Under the pieces are notes generated by a model that saw only the letters and a list, made by a program, of their open reading frames with translations, ran no database searches and was not told the DNA's origin. From the NCBI GenBank assembly GCA_044442785.1, contig JBISJT010000001.1, forward strand, positions 124,001 to 188,000: a stretch of DNA of 64,000 nucleotides, given 5' to 3'. Of this stretch, positions 1 through 9,518 are shown piece after piece (position 1 is the stretch's first letter; each line of letters starts with the position of its first letter). The DNA comes from Makana argininalis_B (GTDB lineage Bacteria > Pseudomonadota > Gammaproteobacteria > Enterobacterales > Enterobacteriaceae). The position numbers and the translations under genes are program-made.

Positions 1-1519
1 AACAGTAACAAAATTAATAATAAAGAATAATAATATTATAGGACTTATAACTAAAATAGGATATAAATTTTATTCGAAATCTATAGTATTAACTTTAGGT
101 ACATTTTTAAATGGTAAAATACATATAGGAATGTCAAAATTAAGAGGAGGTAGAATTGGAAATCAATCTTCTGTTTCTTTATTAAAATATTTAAGTAATT
201 TAAAATTTAAAATAAATAGATTAAAAACAGGAACCCCTCCTAGAATTGATTCAAGAAGTATTAATTTTACTCACTTAAAAAGTCAATTTGGAGATAACCC
301 AATTCCTTTTTTTTCTTTTTTAAATTATAAAAAAAACAATATTAAACAAATACCTTGTCATATTACATATACTAATGAGAAAACTCATGAAATAATTATA
401 AAAAATATTAAAAAAAGTCCTATTTATAAAGGAATTATTGAGGGAATAGGTCCAAGATATTGTCCATCTCTTGAAGATAAAGTAGAAAGATTTTCATATA
501 ATAAATATCATCAAATTTTTCTTGAACCAGAAAGTTTAACAAGTAACGAAATTTATCCAAATGGTATTTCAACAAGTCTTCCATTAAAAACACAATTAAA
601 AATAATTCATTCTATTGATGGTTTAGAAAATGCTATAATAACAAGACCTGGTTATGCAATAGAATATAGTTTTTTTGACCCTAGAGATTTAAAACTTACA
701 CTTGAAAGTAAATTAATAAATGGTCTTTTTTTTGCTGGACAAATTAATGGAACTACAGGTTATGAAGAAGCTGCTGCTCAAGGTATTTTATCAGGTTTAA
801 ATGCAGCAAGATTCGCTAAAGACAAAGATGGTTGGATTCCTAATAGAAATGAGTCTTATATAGGTGTTTTAGTAGATGATTTATGTATTTTAGGAACAAA
901 TGAACCGTATCGTATGTTTACATCTAGATCAGAATATAGGTTAATTTTAAGAGAAGATAATGCTGATTTACGTTTAACAGAAATAGGATGGAAATTTGGC
1001 ATGATAAATGAAAAAAGATGGAAAAATTTTTGCAAAAAAAAAGAAAAAATTATTTTAGAAAGTCAACGTATAAAAGATATTTGGATAAATCCTTTAAGTA
1101 GAGATGCTAAAAAATTGAATTTAATTCTTAAAAACCCATTATCACGTAAGTATAATTGTGAAGAAATTTTACGTCGGCCAGAAATAAATTATAAAATTCT
1201 TAGTTGTTTAAATTGTTTTTTACCATCATTGAATAATTTAAAAATATCAAAACAAGTTGAAATACAAACTAAATATAAAGGATACATACGTCGTCAAAAA
1301 AAAGAAATAATGAAAAAAAAAATAAACGAAAATTATATTTTTCCTAAAAATGTTAAATTTAAAAAAATTAAAGGATTATCAAACGAAGCATATTATAAAT
1401 TAAATTATTATAAACCATATTCAATAGGTCAAGCTTCAAGAATTTCTGGTATAAAAAAATCAGATATATCTATATTAATAGTTTGGTTAAAAAAAAATAA
1501 TTTATTATTAAAACATTAA
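1..1519 (+). CDS. mnmG: tRNA uridine-5-carboxymethylaminomethyl modification enzyme MnmG (5' end outside window)
   Basis: FAD-dependent partner of MnmE that installs the (carboxymethyl)aminomethyl group on U34 of several tRNAs. The reading frame is open from base 2, so an ATG at 131 is internal and not the start. About 505 codons are visible; by comparison with the 629-residue E. coli protein some 125 N-terminal residues, including the FAD GxGxxG motif, lie upstream. Visible family motifs are [10 protein letters not shown], the [14 protein letters not shown] stretch, [21 protein letters not shown] and the C-terminal helical MnmE-binding part ending in GQASRISGI. rsmG and the atp operon, which follow mnmG in E. 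coli, are not here; ssb follows. In many relatives mnmG flanks the replication origin, which would then lie to the left, outside the window. Identity is secure. Confidence 0.97.
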   Translation, partial: TVTKLIIKNNNIIGLITKIGYKFYSKSIVLTLGTFLNGKIHIGMSKLRGGRIGNQSSVSLLKYLSNLKFKINRLKTGTPPRIDSRSINFTHLKSQFGDNPIPFFSFLNYKKNNIKQIPCHITYTNEKTHEIIIKNIKKSPIYKGIIEGIGPRYCPSLEDKVERFSYNKYHQIFLEPESLTSNEIYPNGISTSLPLKTQLKIIHSIDGLENAIITRPGYAIEYSFFDPRDLKLTLESKLINGLFFAGQINGTTGYEEAAAQGILSGLNAARFAKDKDGWIPNRNESYIGVLVDDLCILGTNEPYRMFTSRSEYRLILREDNADLRLTEIGWKFGMINEKRWKNFCKKKEKIILESQRIKDIWINPLSRDAKKLNLILKNPLSRKYNCEEILRRPEINYKILSCLNCFLPSLNNLKISKQVEIQTKYKGYIRRQKKEIMKKKINENYIFPKNVKFKKIKGLSNEAYYKLNYYKPYSIGQASRISGIKKSDISILIVWLKKNNLLLKH

Positions 1520-1543
1520 AAATAAATTATTAAATTTAAAAAA

Positions 1544-1600
1544 AATAATAATTGATATACTAAAATAGTATATATATAATATATTATATCAATTATTATT
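1544..1600. terminator. A/T hairpin between mnmG and ssb
   Basis: A perfect 16-bp inverted repeat, 1544-1559 against 1585-1600, with a 25-nt loop, lies just downstream of the mnmG stop. It is a candidate intrinsic terminator for mnmG. The loop is A/T rich and could equally hold the -10 region of the ssb promoter. Function is inferred from position and symmetry only. Confidence 0.4.
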
Positions 1601-1639
1601 AAATTAATTAAATTTTTTAAAAAAAAAGGAATTTTATAA

Positions 1640-2158
1640 ATGTCTACAAGAGGTATTAATAAAGTTATATTAATTGGTAAATTAGGAAATGAACCTGAAA
1701 TAAAAAGCATGGTAAATGGTTCAACAATGGTTAATATTTCAATAGCAACTTCTGAAGTATGGAAAGATAAAAATACTGGTGAAAAAAGAGAAAAAACAGA
1801 ATGGCATCGTGTTGTTTTTTTTGGTAAAATAGCAGACATTGCAGGAGAATATTTACATAAAGGATCACAAGTATATATAGAAGGTTCTTTACATACAAGA
1901 AAATGGCAAGATAATAATGGAAATTATAAATATATAACTGAAATAATAGTAAATATGAATGGTAAAATGCAAATGTTAGGAAATAAAAAAATATTATCTG
2001 AAAATAACAATAAAAACAAATTAGACTTAGACTTTAAAAATAATTTTAAAAATTCAGAATTTGCAAAAAATAAATCAATGAATTTAGATAAAAATATAAA
2101 TGATATTGATATTAATAACGACTCAAATATAGATTTTGATGAAGATATTCCATTTTAG
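1640..2158 (+). CDS. ssb: single-stranded DNA-binding protein
   Basis: Binds and protects single-stranded DNA in replication and repair and recruits partners by its C-terminal tip. The 172-residue product (E. coli 178) begins [16 protein letters not shown], has the OB-fold core to about residue 110, a low-complexity Asn/Lys/Asp linker, and ends in DEDIPF, the acidic tip that binds partner proteins. An AAGGA ribosome site precedes the ATG. Retention of the intact tip suggests that protein partners are still used. It converges with zitB on the other strand across a long hairpin. Confidence 0.97.
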   Translation: MSTRGINKVILIGKLGNEPEIKSMVNGSTMVNISIATSEVWKDKNTGEKREKTEWHRVVFFGKIADIAGEYLHKGSQVYIEGSLHTRKWQDNNGNYKYITEIIVNMNGKMQMLGNKKILSENNNKNKLDLDFKNNFKNSEFAKNKSMNLDKNINDIDINNDSNIDFDEDIPF

Positions 2159-2162
2159 TAAC

Positions 2163-2234
2163 AAATTTTTAAATAAATGTAATAATTAAATATTTATTAT
2201 TAAATATTTAATTATTACATTTATTTAAAAATTT
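2163..2234. terminator. 34-bp perfect inverted repeat, bidirectional terminator of ssb and zitB
   Basis: Arms 2163-2196 and 2201-2234 are perfectly complementary over 34 bp with a 4-nt loop. The right arm runs 14 nt into the 3' end of zitB, including its stop codon, so the coding end is part of the hairpin. Both strands present A/T stems followed by A/T tracts. Placement between convergent genes suggests bidirectional transcription termination or mRNA 3'-end protection. Confidence 0.6.
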
Positions 2235-3135
2235 GATAATTATCTATTTGTATATTAGTATGTTTAATTTTATAATTTTCTAATAAATATTTTTTAATGT
2301 AATTTATAACCTTATATGGATTACAATTAATTATTAATTGTACATTAAATGTTAATATTATTTTTTCTCCTATTCTCCATAAGTGCATATTATAAATATC
2401 ATCAATTTGTTTAACATTTAATTTAATTTTATTTTTTATTTTATCAATATCAAAATTATCAGGTGAACATTCTAGTAATTCATATGTACTTTCTTTCATT
2501 AATGAAAATCCACTTATAATTACAATAAAAGATACTAATATAGATAACATAGGATCAAAAAATAAATAGTTTTTATAAAAAATTATTAATGCAACTATAA
2601 CTGAGCATATAGATCCAATAAAATCTCCAAATACATGTATTGCAGCTGATCTTATAGCAATATTATTAGATCCACTTTTATTTATTAATAAAAAAGATGT
2701 TATATTTGCTATAATACCTATAGTTGAACTTATTATCATAGTACAACTTTCTATAGGTTTTGGATGAAAAAATCTATTAGATGCTTCTACTATTATTATA
2801 AGTGTTATAAAAAGCATTAAAATAGAATTTATAAAAGCTGCTAAAGTATTTAAACGTAAATAACCAAAAGTATATTTTTTATTAGGTTTTTGAAGTGAAT
2901 AATAAGATGCTAATAATGACATAAATAAAGAAGTTGAATCTGTAAGCATATGACCTGCATCAGTTAATAAAGATAAAGAACCTGAAAACCATCCTCCTAT
3001 TGCTTCAATTATCATAAATATAAAAGTAATTATAACAGCAAACATTAGACGTATATTTAATTTTGATTTATTTAAATTAAAATTATTTTTTTTATTATTA
3101 TACTTTTTTATAATATTCATTAATTTAATTACCAT
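2221..3135 (-). CDS. zitB: cation diffusion facilitator, ZitB-type zinc exporter
   Basis: Inner-membrane metal/proton antiporter of the CDF family that exports Zn2+. The 304-residue protein (E. coli ZitB 313) has six predicted hydrophobic segments and the characteristic HMLTD motif (in DAGHMLTD, about residues 60-67) and HVFGD (E. coli HVLGD), which supply the paired His/Asp zinc sites, followed by a cytoplasmic C-terminal domain with HLWRIGEK. The His-rich C-terminal tail of E. coli ZitB is absent. ATG at 3135 is used; a second ATG five codons in is possible. It is a stand-alone gene, divergent from nfuA. An exporter for a trace metal is a notable thing to keep in a genome this small. Confidence 0.9.
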   Translation of the reverse strand: MVIKLMNIIKKYNNKKNNFNLNKSKLNIRLMFAVIITFIFMIIEAIGGWFSGSLSLLTDAGHMLTDSTSLFMSLLASYYSLQKPNKKYTFGYLRLNTLAAFINSILMLFITLIIIVEASNRFFHPKPIESCTMIISSTIGIIANITSFLLINKSGSNNIAIRSAAIHVFGDFIGSICSVIVALIIFYKNYLFFDPMLSILVSFIVIISGFSLMKESTYELLECSPDNFDIDKIKNKIKLNVKQIDDIYNMHLWRIGEKIILTFNVQLIINCNPYKVINYIKKYLLENYKIKHTNIQIDNYQIFK

Positions 3136-3328
3136 TTTTATTTTAATAAAAAATTAATTTTTTTTTATATATTAATTTATTAATTTAAAAATTATTAAAT
3201 TTTAATAATTATAACATAAATTTATTTTATTTAAATTAATACAAAATTATATTGTATTTTAATATTTAATTTATAATATTAATATATATTTTTAAAAAAT
3301 TATCGTTTTTTAAACAAAATTAATTTCA

Positions 3329-3880
3329 ATGATAAATATTACACGTTCTGCTAAAAAATACTTATGTAAATTATTATCTTTTAAAAAAGAAAAAACAGAT
3401 ATAAGAATATCTGTTATTAAAAAAAAAAATAAGAATACATGTATATTAGAATATTGTAAAAATAAAGAAAATAAAAAAAATGATCTAAAAATTAATTTTA
3501 AAAATTTTTATATTTATATAGATTTTTTATCTATTAAATATTTAAAAAATGCAAAAATAGATTTAATTTATAAAAATTTAAAATATGATTTAATTATTAA
3601 TATTCCAAATTTAAAAAATAATAAAATCAATAAAAATAGATCTATTTTAATTAAATTAAATAAATTTTTAAAAAAAGTTATTAAACCTAAGTTAATACAA
3701 CATGGAGGAGATTTAAAATTAATCAAAATTACATTTGATATGAAAGTTATAGTTAAATTTGATGGTAAATGTAAAAAATGTAAAATGATTACAAATACTT
3801 TTGAAAATGAAGTAAAAAAACAAATTATTAATAAATTTCCTCAAATAAAAAAAGTAATAAATATAACTAATATTGATTAG
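3329..3880 (+). CDS. nfuA: Fe-S biogenesis protein NfuA
   Basis: Carrier that receives 4Fe-4S clusters and hands them to client enzymes. The 183-residue product (E. coli 191) starts MINITRSAKKY like the degenerate A-type domain of NfuA and ends with an Nfu domain containing HGGDLKLIKI and the cluster-binding CxxC in GKCKKCKM. The middle is Lys/Asn rich and weakly conserved. It stands alone, upstream of ndh. Likely clients include radical-SAM enzymes such as RlmN, encoded in this window, and lipoyl synthase, which the PDH complex would require. Confidence 0.92.
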   Translation: MINITRSAKKYLCKLLSFKKEKTDIRISVIKKKNKNTCILEYCKNKENKKNDLKINFKNFYIYIDFLSIKYLKNAKIDLIYKNLKYDLIINIPNLKNNKINKNRSILIKLNKFLKKVIKPKLIQHGGDLKLIKITFDMKVIVKFDGKCKKCKMITNTFENEVKKQIINKFPQIKKVINITNID

Positions 3881-3922
3881 TAGTTTTAATTATAAATATT
3901 TTAAAATATAAATACAAAATTT

Positions 3923-3949
3923 AAAATATATATTTTAAAAATATATTTT
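3923..3949. terminator. short A/T hairpin between nfuA and ndh
   Basis: A 9-bp perfect inverted repeat (3923-3931 with 3941-3949, 9-nt loop) follows nfuA. It may end the nfuA transcript. A/T-only stems of this size are expected often by chance in such DNA, so support is weak. Confidence 0.25.
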
Positions 3950-3997
3950 AAAAAAACTAAAAATACATTATATAAAATTTTTAAAAAGGAATTATTT

Positions 3998-5302
3998 TTG
4001 AAGAAAAAAATTAAAAAAATAGTAATTATAGGTGGAGGTATTGGAGGGTTAAAATTATCTACAAATTTAGGATTAAAATTTAAAAAAAATGAAAAAATTA
4101 GTATTACTTTAATTGATAAAAATCCTAATTATATATGGAAACCACTATTACATGAAGTTGCATCAGGATCTATTGATGAAAATATCAATTCTTTAAATTA
4201 TTTATATCATTCTAAAAATAATTATTTTAAATTTGAAATAGGAGAAATGATAGATATTGATCGTATTAATAAAAATGTTATATTAGGTGAAATTATTGAT
4301 AAAAATGGTATTTTAATATCTAAAAAAAGAATCATATTCTATGATATTTTAATCATATCTATAGGTAGCACATCTAATGATTTTAATATACAAGGTGTAA
4401 AAGAAAATTGTAAATTTCTTGACGATATAAAACAAGCTAAAAATATTAACAAAAATATAATTAATCTTTTTAATAAATTTTATTTTAAAAAAAAAAAAAA
4501 AAAAAAAATAAAAATATCAATAATAGGCGGAGGAGCTACAGGAGTAGAACTTTCATCTGAAATATTAAATACATTTAATGAATTTCAAAAATACAAATCA
4601 AATAATTTTGATAAAAATTTATTACAAATAAAATTATTAGAAGCTAGTAAAAACATTTTACCATCGCTGAATAAAAAAATATCTTATTTTACAACAAAAG
4701 AACTAATAAAAATAGGAATAAATATTTTAACCAATACTATGGTTACCAAAGTAGATTCTTTTGGATTGTATACAAAAAATAATAAATATATAAAATCAGA
4801 TATTATGATATGGACTGCTGGTATTAAGGCTCCAGATTTTATAAAAAAAATATCTTGTTTAGAAACTAATAATATAAATCAAATAATAGTTAAAAGTACT
4901 CTTCAAACAACTATAGATTCTAATATATTTGCTATAGGTGATTGTTCATATTGTTTATGTAAAGATGGAATTATTTCACCTCCAAGAGCTCAAGCAGCTA
5001 ATCAAATGGCTTACATTTTATATAAAAATATTATATCAATTTTAAAAAATAAACCATTAAAAAAATATACATATAAAGATAGTGGTACTTTTATTTCATT
5101 ATCAAAATTTAATTCATTTGGTATTTTAATTAATAATTTTATTAAAAAAAAATTTTTTATAAAAGGAAAAATTGCACGTTTATTATATCTAATTATATAT
5201 AGAACATATCAGATTTCTTTATATGGTTGTGTAAAAACAGTATTAATAATCATTATTGATTATATTAATAAAAAATTAAGACCTAATGTAAAACTTTATT
5301 AA
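3998..5302 (+). CDS. ndh: type II NADH dehydrogenase (NDH-2)
   Basis: Membrane-associated flavoprotein that oxidises NADH and reduces quinone without pumping protons. The 434-residue product matches E. coli Ndh throughout: N-terminal FAD motif IIGGGIGG, WKPLLHEVASGS, SIGSTSNDF, the NADH-binding GGGATGVELSSE, the DIMIWTAGIKAPDF segment, AIGDCSYC and PPRAQAANQMA, and the C-terminal membrane-anchor region. It starts at TTG 3998, with an AAAAGGA ribosome site 7 nt upstream; no ATG fits the family start. Between the two nucleotide domains is a run of 22 consecutive A (4487-4508) that encodes poly-Lys in frame and is a potential slippage site. Confidence 0.97.
   Translation: MKKKIKKIVIIGGGIGGLKLSTNLGLKFKKNEKISITLIDKNPNYIWKPLLHEVASGSIDENINSLNYLYHSKNNYFKFEIGEMIDIDRINKNVILGEIIDKNGILISKKRIIFYDILIISIGSTSNDFNIQGVKENCKFLDDIKQAKNINKNIINLFNKFYFKKKKKKKIKISIIGGGATGVELSSEILNTFNEFQKYKSNNFDKNLLQIKLLEASKNILPSLNKKISYFTTKELIKIGINILTNTMVTKVDSFGLYTKNNKYIKSDIMIWTAGIKAPDFIKKISCLETNNINQIIVKSTLQTTIDSNIFAIGDCSYCLCKDGIISPPRAQAANQMAYILYKNIISILKNKPLKKYTYKDSGTFISLSKFNSFGILINNFIKKKFFIKGKIARLLYLIIYRTYQISLYGCVKTVLIIIIDYINKKLRPNVKLY
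4487..4508 (+). repeat. 22-base A homopolymer inside ndh
   Basis: Twenty-two consecutive A residues lie within the coding frame of ndh and are read as lysines in an expanded surface loop between the FAD and NAD domains. The frame is intact on both sides as sequenced. It is the longest mononucleotide tract noticed in the window. Confidence 0.9.
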
Positions 5303-5358
5303 TGTAATTTTTAAATATATTTATTTTAATTTTTTAAAAAAATATTTAATTTATTATT

Positions 5359-5378
5359 CTGCGGGAAATTTTCCGCAG
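5359..5378. terminator. GC-rich hairpin between ndh and fabB
   Basis: A near-perfect 20-nt palindrome (CTGCGG at one end, CCGCAG at the other, A/T centre) stands out because it is one of very few G/C stretches outside tRNA genes. It lies between convergent ndh and fabB and could act as terminator for either. Neither side is followed by a long clean T tract, so the direction is unclear. Confidence 0.55.
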
Positions 5379-5474
5379 TAATTATCTTACTAATATATTT
5401 TAGTATTAATATAAATAAAAATGAATACTTTTTTAATTTATCTATTTTATTTTTTATATTTATATAAAATATAT

Positions 5475-6677
5475 CTAAAGAAATTTTTTAATTACAATTG
5501 ATACATTAACACCACCAAATCCAAAATTATTAATCATTGCTGTATTTAAATTACAATATTTAGTTTTAGTAATTATATTCATTTTAATTATTTTTGGATC
5601 AATATTATATATATTAATACTTGGTGCAATAAAATTATTTTTTAACATTAAAATTGTAAAAATAATTTCATGAACCCCAGAAGATCCAAGAGAATGACCT
5701 GTCATAGATTTTGTAGAAGATATGTAAGGTATTTTTGAATAAAAAACCTTACTAATTGAAATTAATTCTACTACATCACCTATAATTGTAGAAGTTCCAT
5801 GAGTATTGATATAATCAATTGGACAGTTAATATTCTTTATTGCGTTTTTCATACAATTTATAGCTCCTTCACCAGATGGATATAACATATCTTTTCCATC
5901 TGATGATGATCCATAGCCTATGATTTCAGAATAAATATAAGCACCTCTTTTTAATGCATGATTTAATTCTTCTATTACAATAATACCAGAACCTCCTGAT
6001 ATAACAAAACCATCACGATTCATATCATAAGCACGAGAAGATTTTTTTGGTTTATTATTAAAATTATTTGACAATAAATTCATAGAATCAAATTTACAAG
6101 CAACTTCAAAACATAATTCATCTGAACCGCCAGCAAATATAATATCTTGTTTTCCAAGATTGATAATTTCCATTGCATTACCAATACAATTAGAAGATGT
6201 AGAACATGCAGAACTTATTGAATAATTTACTCCTTTTATTTTAAAATAAATACCTAAACATGCTGATATTATAGATGGCATGGATTTTATTAAAATATAA
6301 GGATTCATATTTTTTTTATTTAAATAAAATGACAAATTATGTTTATTGTGCAAAAATCCAATTCCAGATCCAACAATAACACCAGTTCTATAATTAGATA
6401 TCATGGATTCACTAAGTTTTGCATCTTTTATTGCATCTATCATAGATATGATAGCATATATAGAAGATTTATTCATAAATCTAAATAATTTTCTATTTAT
6501 ATTTATTTTTTTTTTTAATTTTATATTTCCACATACTTGACTTTTCATACCATATTTTTTAAATTTTTTAGAAAAAACAATACCAGATTTACCATTTATT
6601 AATGATTTTAAAATTTCATTTTTATTATTTCCAATACTTGATATTATACCCACTCCAGTAATAACAGCGCGTTTCAT
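5475..6677 (-). CDS. fabB: 3-oxoacyl-ACP synthase I (KAS I)
   Basis: Condensing enzyme that elongates acyl-ACP with malonyl-ACP, needed for unsaturated fatty acids in E. coli. About 400 residues, beginning MKRAVITGVGIISSIG as in E. coli FabB (an in-frame TTG four codons upstream at 6689 is less likely). Active-site Cys is in SSACSTSSNC, the two His in THGTST and GHSLGSSG, and the C-terminal NNFGFGGVN loop is present. The internal GIIVIEELNHALKRGA stretch is also typical of FabB. No other fab gene is nearby. The stop is TAG. Confidence 0.96.
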   Translation of the reverse strand: MKRAVITGVGIISSIGNNKNEILKSLINGKSGIVFSKKFKKYGMKSQVCGNIKLKKKININRKLFRFMNKSSIYAIISMIDAIKDAKLSESMISNYRTGVIVGSGIGFLHNKHNLSFYLNKKNMNPYILIKSMPSIISACLGIYFKIKGVNYSISSACSTSSNCIGNAMEIINLGKQDIIFAGGSDELCFEVACKFDSMNLLSNNFNNKPKKSSRAYDMNRDGFVISGGSGIIVIEELNHALKRGAYIYSEIIGYGSSSDGKDMLYPSGEGAINCMKNAIKNINCPIDYINTHGTSTIIGDVVELISISKVFYSKIPYISSTKSMTGHSLGSSGVHEIIFTILMLKNNFIAPSINIYNIDPKIIKMNIITKTKYCNLNTAMINNFGFGGVNVSIVIKKFL

Positions 6678-6846
6678 TTTTTTAACCAATTATTTTAATT
6701 TAAATATTTATTTTTAAAATTAATAAAATTTAAAAAATTTATTATATTAAATATAATATATATAATATATTATATATATTTTAAAATAAATATTAATTAA
6801 TATAAGTAAAATAATATATTTTTTTAAATATTTAAAGGAATTATAA

Positions 6847-9498
6847 ATGAAAGATAATTTATCTTATGATATAGACCCAATTGAAACAAAAGAATGGTTA
6901 CATTCAATTGAATCTGTTATAAGAGAAGAAGGTATTGAAAGGGCTAAATTTATAATAAATAAAGTTTTAAAAAAAATTAATAAAGAAAAAAAAAATAATT
7001 ATAATAATGATTATATCAATACTATAACTTTAGAAAATGAACCTATTTATCCAGGAAATATAGAAATAGAAAAAAAAATTTGTTCTTTTGTAAGATGGAA
7101 TGCTTTAATGATAGTATTAAATGCATCTAAAAAAAAAAAAGATCTTGGAGGTCATATAGCATCATTTCAATCTATTGCTGATATATACGAAGTATGTTTT
7201 AATCATTTTTTTAAAGCTAGTAATTATACTGATGAAGGTGACATAATATATTTTCAAGGACATACATCTCCAGGTATATATTCAAGAGCATTTTTAGAAG
7301 GAAGATTAACAGAAACACAATTAAATAATTTTAGACAAGAAGTGAATGGAAATGGTTTACCATCTTATCCTCATCCTAGATTATTACCAGAATTTTGGCA
7401 ATTTCCAACTGTATCAATGGGGTTAGGTCCTATAAATGCTATTTATCAAGCTAAATTTTTAAAATATTTACACAATAGAAATATAAAAAATACAAAAAAA
7501 CAAAAAGTTTATGCATTTATAGGTGATGGAGAAATGGATGAACCTGAATCTAAAGGTGCTATAAATATAGCCTCTCGTGAAAAATTAGATAATTTAATTT
7601 TTATAATTAATTGTAATTTACAAAGACTTGATGGACCAGTAACTGGCAATGGTAAAATAATTAATGAACTTGAAAATATATTTAAAGGATCTGGTTGGGA
7701 AGTAATAAAAGTTATATGGGGTAATCTTTGGGATAATTTATTTAAAAAAGATAATTCTAAAAAACTAATTAAATTAGTTAACGAAACATTAGATGGAGAT
7801 TATCAAACATTAAAATCTAAAGATGGTTCGTATATAAGAAAGAATTTTTTTGGAAAATATTATGAAACTAAAAAGTTAGTTGAAAATATGAGTGATAATG
7901 AAATATTTAATTTAAATCGTGGAGGGCATGATTTTAAAAAAATATATGCTGCTATTCATAAAGCTAATAATATTATGTACAAACCTGTTGTTATACTCTT
8001 TCATACAATAAAAGGTTATAATATGGGTTTAAGTGGTGAAAGTATGAATATAGCTCATCAAATAAAAAATATGGATATAAATAATATTAATTATTTTAAA
8101 AAAAGATTAAAATTAAATAATATCAATGATCAAGATATTGAAGAACTTAAATATATTAATTTTAAAAAAAATTCAGATGAATATAATTATTTACATGAAA
8201 GACGTAAATCTTTAAATGGATATGTACCTACAAGGTTAAAAAATTTTACTAAAAATTTAGATTTACCTTTGTTAAATGATTTTTCTTCTTTATTTAATGA
8301 ACAAAAAAAACATATATCTACTACTATTGCTTTTGTGAGAATATTAAGTATTTTACTTAAAAATACATTTATTAAAGATAAAATAGTTCCTATCATAGCA
8401 GATGAAGCAAGAACTTTTGGTATGGAAGGATTATTTAGACAAATAGGTATTTATAATTCACAAGGACAAAAATATACTCCTCAAGATAAAGATCAAATTG
8501 CGTATTATCGTGAATACAATAAAGGACAAATTTTGCAAGAAGGTATTAATGAACTTGGTGCTGCATCTTCATGGTTAGCAGCTGCTACATCTTATAGTAC
8601 TAATAATATACCTATTATTCCTTTTTATATTTACTATTCTATGTTTGGTTTTCAAAGAACAGGAGATTTATTTTGGGCCTCTGGAGATCAACAAGCAAGG
8701 GGATTTTTAATAGGAGCAACATCAGGCAGAACTACTCTTAATGGAGAAGGATTACAACATGAAGACGGACATAGTCATGTTCAATCTCTTACAATACCTA
8801 ATTGTATTTCTTATGATCCTGCTTATGCTTACGAAGTTGCAGTAATAATTCATAATGGTTTAATAAGAATGTATGGAAAAAATTCTGAAAACGTATATTA
8901 TTATATTACTACAACAAATGAAAATTATTTAATGCCTTCAATGCCTAATAATATAGAAAATGGAATTATTAAAGGCATTTATAAATTAAAATCATTTGAA
9001 GGTAATAAATGTAAAATACAACTTATGGGATCAGGTTCTATTCTTCAAGAAGTTATCAAAGCAGCAAATATTTTATCTAAAGATTTTAATATTAAAACTT
9101 ATGTTTATAGTGTTACTTCTTTTACTGAATTAGCACGAGACGGTCAAGATTGCGATCGTTGGAATATATTACATCCAAATAAAAAACCTAAAAAACCTTT
9201 TTTAACAAAAATATTAAATAATTCACCAGTAGTTGCATCTACTGATTATATGAAAATATATGCTGAACAGATAAGAAAATTTATTCCATCTAAAGAATTT
9301 CATGTTCTTGGTACTGATGGTTTTGGTTTATCTGATAGTAGAGAAAATCTAAGAAATCATTTTGAAATAAATAAAAAATATATTATTATTGCAGCACTTA
9401 ATGTTTTATATAAAAATGGAGATATTGAATCTGATTTAATTTTTAAAACTATTAAAAAATTTAAAATTAATTCTGAAAAAAATAACCCTCGTTTGTAA
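6847..9498 (+). CDS. aceE: pyruvate dehydrogenase E1 component (homodimeric type)
   Basis: Thiamine-diphosphate enzyme that decarboxylates pyruvate and acetylates the lipoyl group of AceF. The 883-residue product (E. coli 887) begins with the DPIETKEWLHSIESVIREEG region that docks on E2, has the ThDP motif around GDGEMDEPESKG with INCNLQRLDGPVTGNGK, the DEARTFGMEGLFRQIG segment, GEGLQHEDGHSH with catalytic-loop histidines, and ends VNPRL-like (NNPRL). It is the first gene of aceE-aceF-lpd with a 20-nt gap to aceF. pdhR, which precedes it in E. coli, is absent, so pyruvate-responsive repression is probably lost. AAAGGA precedes the ATG. Confidence 0.98.
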   Translation: MKDNLSYDIDPIETKEWLHSIESVIREEGIERAKFIINKVLKKINKEKKNNYNNDYINTITLENEPIYPGNIEIEKKICSFVRWNALMIVLNASKKKKDLGGHIASFQSIADIYEVCFNHFFKASNYTDEGDIIYFQGHTSPGIYSRAFLEGRLTETQLNNFRQEVNGNGLPSYPHPRLLPEFWQFPTVSMGLGPINAIYQAKFLKYLHNRNIKNTKKQKVYAFIGDGEMDEPESKGAINIASREKLDNLIFIINCNLQRLDGPVTGNGKIINELENIFKGSGWEVIKVIWGNLWDNLFKKDNSKKLIKLVNETLDGDYQTLKSKDGSYIRKNFFGKYYETKKLVENMSDNEIFNLNRGGHDFKKIYAAIHKANNIMYKPVVILFHTIKGYNMGLSGESMNIAHQIKNMDINNINYFKKRLKLNNINDQDIEELKYINFKKNSDEYNYLHERRKSLNGYVPTRLKNFTKNLDLPLLNDFSSLFNEQKKHISTTIAFVRILSILLKNTFIKDKIVPIIADEARTFGMEGLFRQIGIYNSQGQKYTPQDKDQIAYYREYNKGQILQEGINELGAASSWLAAATSYSTNNIPIIPFYIYYSMFGFQRTGDLFWASGDQQARGFLIGATSGRTTLNGEGLQHEDGHSHVQSLTIPNCISYDPAYAYEVAVIIHNGLIRMYGKNSENVYYYITTTNENYLMPSMPNNIENGIIKGIYKLKSFEGNKCKIQLMGSGSILQEVIKAANILSKDFNIKTYVYSVTSFTELARDGQDCDRWNILHPNKKPKKPFLTKILNNSPVVASTDYMKIYAEQIRKFIPSKEFHVLGTDGFGLSDSRENLRNHFEINKKYIIIAALNVLYKNGDIESDLIFKTIKKFKINSEKNNPRL

Positions 9499-9518
9499 TA
9501 AAATAGGTATATTTAAAA

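Noticed and set aside
1516..1839. A 107-codon minus-strand frame over the ssb start
   Set aside because: Mirror of ssb coding sequence and A/T-rich intergenic DNA; no support.
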